From: CAYNWT01 sp964450955
Lineage (GTDB): Bacteria > Planctomycetota > Planctomycetia > Planctomycetales > Planctomycetaceae
NCBI GenBank assembly: GCA_964450955.1
Contig: CAYVFI010000015.1
Span: 71,744-135,743 of the forward strand
Length of the DNA stretch: 64,000 nucleotides
Direction: 5' to 3'
A program made the translations under genes and the position numbers. The notes under the pieces were generated by a model. That model was not told the DNA's origin, did not search any database, and worked only from the letters and a program-made list of their open reading frames with translations. Positions 62,340 through 64,000 of the stretch are shown piece by piece; the first letter of the stretch is position 1, and each line of letters starts with the position of its first letter.

Positions 62340-62986
62340 CACCATGATTCGTTCATGGCGTCAAAGTCGTGTGCCAAGGTCTTACCCGCATTGTATTTGT
62401 TGACCTGCTGTGCAAACGTGCGATGGGCGACCTTTAAAAATTCTACTTCAGAATGCCCCTGTTCGCAAAGAGACTGCAGAACCGATCGATCCCCAATTTC
62501 AATGCGGTTTGGTGCCAACGGGTACGCAAATGGAGTCAAGTTAAGTGAATTGTCTTCGAGTATCTCAATCCCAATCTGACGGCCGCGATTTACGTCACAC
62601 AATACGCTCGTAAAATCTGGAAGCATCTCATCGGATAGCCGTTTAATTTCCCTATGCCGGTTCTGGTTTTCTAACGCGACACAAATCGTTTCGTGGCCGA
62701 ATCGGCTTGTGTATCGCATTAAATTATTCAGTGCGAATGACAGCAGATCAAAGTTCTCATTTGCGAACTTCCGCCATTTCTCGTATGGCGGCCCAATCGA
62801 CGAATTCTGCAGGTACGGCTCGGACAGAGAGACCGGGAAATAATGTGTAAGAGCGTGGCGATAGTGATTGATCACGTCGCGCTGCATTAAGTAGACAACG
62901 ATGGGCAGCGACTTGACCCGCAGGTGATCGCCAAATTCAGCGAATGCTTCGTTAGCGCACGTGAATATAGGGGCGACTTTGAGCAT
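62333..62986 (-). CDS. Cassette-encoded protein of unknown function
   Basis: 217 aa, not recognised. Mostly α-helical, no membrane helix and no signal peptide; notable segments are YEKWRKFANENFDLLSFAL and a C-terminal half with FAQQVNKYNAGKTLAHDFD. It fills a complete cassette: start codon 4 bp after the core GTTATACC, stop codon within the outer core GGTATAAC. No ribosome site is obvious, so translation may depend on the cassette context, as for many cassettes. Confidence 0.75.
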   Translation of the reverse strand: MLKVAPIFTCANEAFAEFGDHLRVKSLPIVVYLMQRDVINHYRHALTHYFPVSLSEPYLQNSSIGPPYEKWRKFANENFDLLSFALNNLMRYTSRFGHETICVALENQNRHREIKRLSDEMLPDFTSVLCDVNRGRQIGIEILEDNSLNLTPFAYPLAPNRIEIGDRSVLQSLCEQGHSEVEFLKVAHRTFAQQVNKYNAGKTLAHDFDAMNESWWV

Positions 62987-62989
62987 GTG

Positions 62990-63080
62990 GGTATAACGTT
63001 TAGCGTAACCGGGTGGCGACGGTTGACGTTGATTTCAAATTCGGCGTGAATCGCCACTCCGGTTCACGCATTTGTTAGCC
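62990..63080 (-). other. attC-like recombination site B
   Basis: On the minus strand: outer core GGCTAAC (63080-63074), arms at plus 63051-63069 (TCGCCACTCCGGTTCACGC) and 63003-63019 (GCGTAACCGGGTGGCGA), complementary except for two extra bases (63058 and 63065), a 31-nt terminal part, and core GTTATACC (62997-62990). The stop TAA of the TIR-like gene is inside GGCTAAC. The outer core is complementary to the GTTAGCC at the start of the same cassette (63994-64000). Confidence 0.8.
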
Positions 63081-63980
63081 AGCCGGGATCGTGATGTTGT
63101 AGCCAGCCTGCTGAAGCTCTTTGTCCATCTCGTCGTGCCATTTGCCGGCTGCATCCATGCCAACATATACAACGCCGCTAATGTCGTTTGGGGTTTCAAC
63201 GGAGCCTTTGACAAGTGCGGCGACGCGGGATCGTGAGAGTTTTGCGATAAGGTATCCGTGCTCAAACACAACATTCTGTCGTGCCCGCCATTTGTAGTGT
63301 AACGAATCCCGTTTCGCCCCTACGTCGCACTCGGTGTAAAGAACAATGCCGAAGCCGACGTTGCTGTAATGGTCGATCTTTTCGATGATGGTCCTGCCAC
63401 CGCTAGCCTGCATGTGAAGAATGATCGGCTCCAAGCCGCGTGATTCAACGTAATACTTTGCATCTGTCTTCGCGTGTTCGTCGTGGCCGTGAACGATAAA
63501 AACCTGACTTTGGTTGAACTCGGTGTCATTGGTGGCTGGCTGATTCTCGGGAACGTCATCCACAACAGGCGGGCTAACAGCGGCGACATTGTGCCGCGAA
63601 AGGATCTCAAGCAGGTCGCCCTGTTTCACTGCCCAATGCGTACGGTGGAACTCAAACTCATCAATTGCGAGCTCGAGGGCAGCGTTCTCGATTACGTCTG
63701 GGGGAATAACCCCAATGTCATCATTGCGCGTGTACGAGACTTCGTATGAACGGCCTACTCCCTTGATGGACGTAATGTCCCCAACAAAGGCACCATCCTC
63801 ATACCGTTCATGCAAGAACAACGCTGGGTACTGCATGATTGTGCGGACTGCGTCACCCGTCAGTTCACGTAGACGCATTTGTGTCTCGCTGTCGGTGTAT
63901 TCAAGGTACCGAGACACGCTGACTTGGAATGGGTTGGTCGGGTCACTGGGGCCAGCGTACCCGATGAAGAGATTGTACAT
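63075..63980 (-). CDS. Cassette-encoded TIR-like (Cap12/PCTIR type) nucleotide-binding protein
   Basis: 301 aa. The C-terminal half (about 150-300) matches the predicted nucleotide-binding TIR-like domain family: SQVFIVHGHDEHAK, LEPIILHMQASGGRTIIEKI, GIVLYTECDVGAKR, ARQNVVFEHGYLIAKLSRSRV, and ISGVVYVGMD. In this family such TIR domains act as NADases or nucleotide-dependent effectors in CBASS-like and related abortive defence. The N-terminal half (1-145) is a mixed α/β region with no clear assignment and could be the sensor. It fills a complete integron-type cassette. No cyclase gene is visible in the window. Confidence 0.8.
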   Translation of the reverse strand: MYNLFIGYAGPSDPTNPFQVSVSRYLEYTDSETQMRLRELTGDAVRTIMQYPALFLHERYEDGAFVGDITSIKGVGRSYEVSYTRNDDIGVIPPDVIENAALELAIDEFEFHRTHWAVKQGDLLEILSRHNVAAVSPPVVDDVPENQPATNDTEFNQSQVFIVHGHDEHAKTDAKYYVESRGLEPIILHMQASGGRTIIEKIDHYSNVGFGIVLYTECDVGAKRDSLHYKWRARQNVVFEHGYLIAKLSRSRVAALVKGSVETPNDISGVVYVGMDAAGKWHDEMDKELQQAGYNITIPAG

Positions 63981-63993
63981 ACGGTTCTTTGCT

Positions 63994-64000
63994 GGCTAAC
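63994..64000 (-). other. Core recombination site at the start of the TIR cassette
   Basis: GTTAGCC on the minus strand, 13 bp upstream of the TIR-like start codon. It fits the GTTRRRY-type right core of attC/attI sites only in part, but it is the complement of the outer core of site B, as integron logic requires. The rest of this site lies beyond the window. Confidence 0.65.

Overview
The window is chromosomal DNA from a member of the Planctomycetes, most likely the order Planctomycetales. This rests on family content: DUF1559 prepilin-like proteins, an ECF sigma factor followed by a membrane-anchored Ser/Thr kinase, a cytochrome-c/DUF1549/DUF1553 protein beside a sulfatase, TPR + FG-GAP + ASPIC/UnbV proteins, small NPYE-type membrane proteins, and a FtsQ-like protein standing alone. 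No plasmid or phage backbone is visible. No rRNA or tRNA gene was found.

Layout. 1-3.6 kb: two DUF1559 genes that appear identical, plus a decayed third copy with an inverted internal segment. 3.9-7.0 kb: ECF sigma factor and Ser/Thr kinase. 7.3-12.3 kb: a flavoprotein, a duplicated hairpin element, a secreted HExxH protein and a secreted caspase-like protein with an EF-hand-like loop. 12.4-16.3 kb: an EEP nuclease/phosphatase, cdd-deoA, infA and rnhA. 16.3-17.4 kb: a graveyard holding an amber-interrupted membrane-protein gene and a gutted nucleotidyltransferase cassette. 17.5-25.7 kb: a FtsQ-like protein, a methyltransferase, a large secreted protein, thioredoxin, a coiled-coil protein and a MazG-like protein. 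26-33.3 kb: two ASPIC/UnbV paralogues and glgC. 33.3-43.3 kb: RHH/SPFH pair, a zinc-ribbon/STN-like protein, a TPR-peroxiredoxin fusion, slyX, a second kinase, a DtxR-type regulator and HspQ. 43.4-48.2 kb: gmd, glyS, comB, a probable selenoprotein and tag. 48.2-54.2 kb: a polysaccharide locus with sugar transferase, flippase, polymerase, sulfotransferase and glycosyltransferase. 54.4-61.2 kb: hemB, an HpcH/HpaI aldolase, a sulfatase and a PSD1 cytochrome. 61.3-64 kb: a small membrane protein, then an array read on the minus strand with attC-like sites.

Two signals stand out. (1) 46904-47524 is a secreted peroxiredoxin-like gene with an in-frame TGA exactly where the first Cys of the CPFC redox motif belongs. 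A bSECIS-like two-tier hairpin starts 3 nt after the TGA. This is a probable UxxC selenoprotein that an ordinary gene caller would split in two. (2) The right end (about 62246-64000) carries two attC-like recombination sites with the same pair of extrahelical bases. The outer core of each site is complementary to the start of its own cassette, which is the signature of integron gene cassettes. One cassette encodes a TIR-like (Cap12/PCTIR type) protein, suggesting anti-phage defence carried by an integron. The integrase should lie beyond the right edge.

Also present are small dispersed repeats: a 26-bp unit in threes at two loci (exact 38-bp and 40-bp periods), a 7-bp tandem array and REP-like hairpins.
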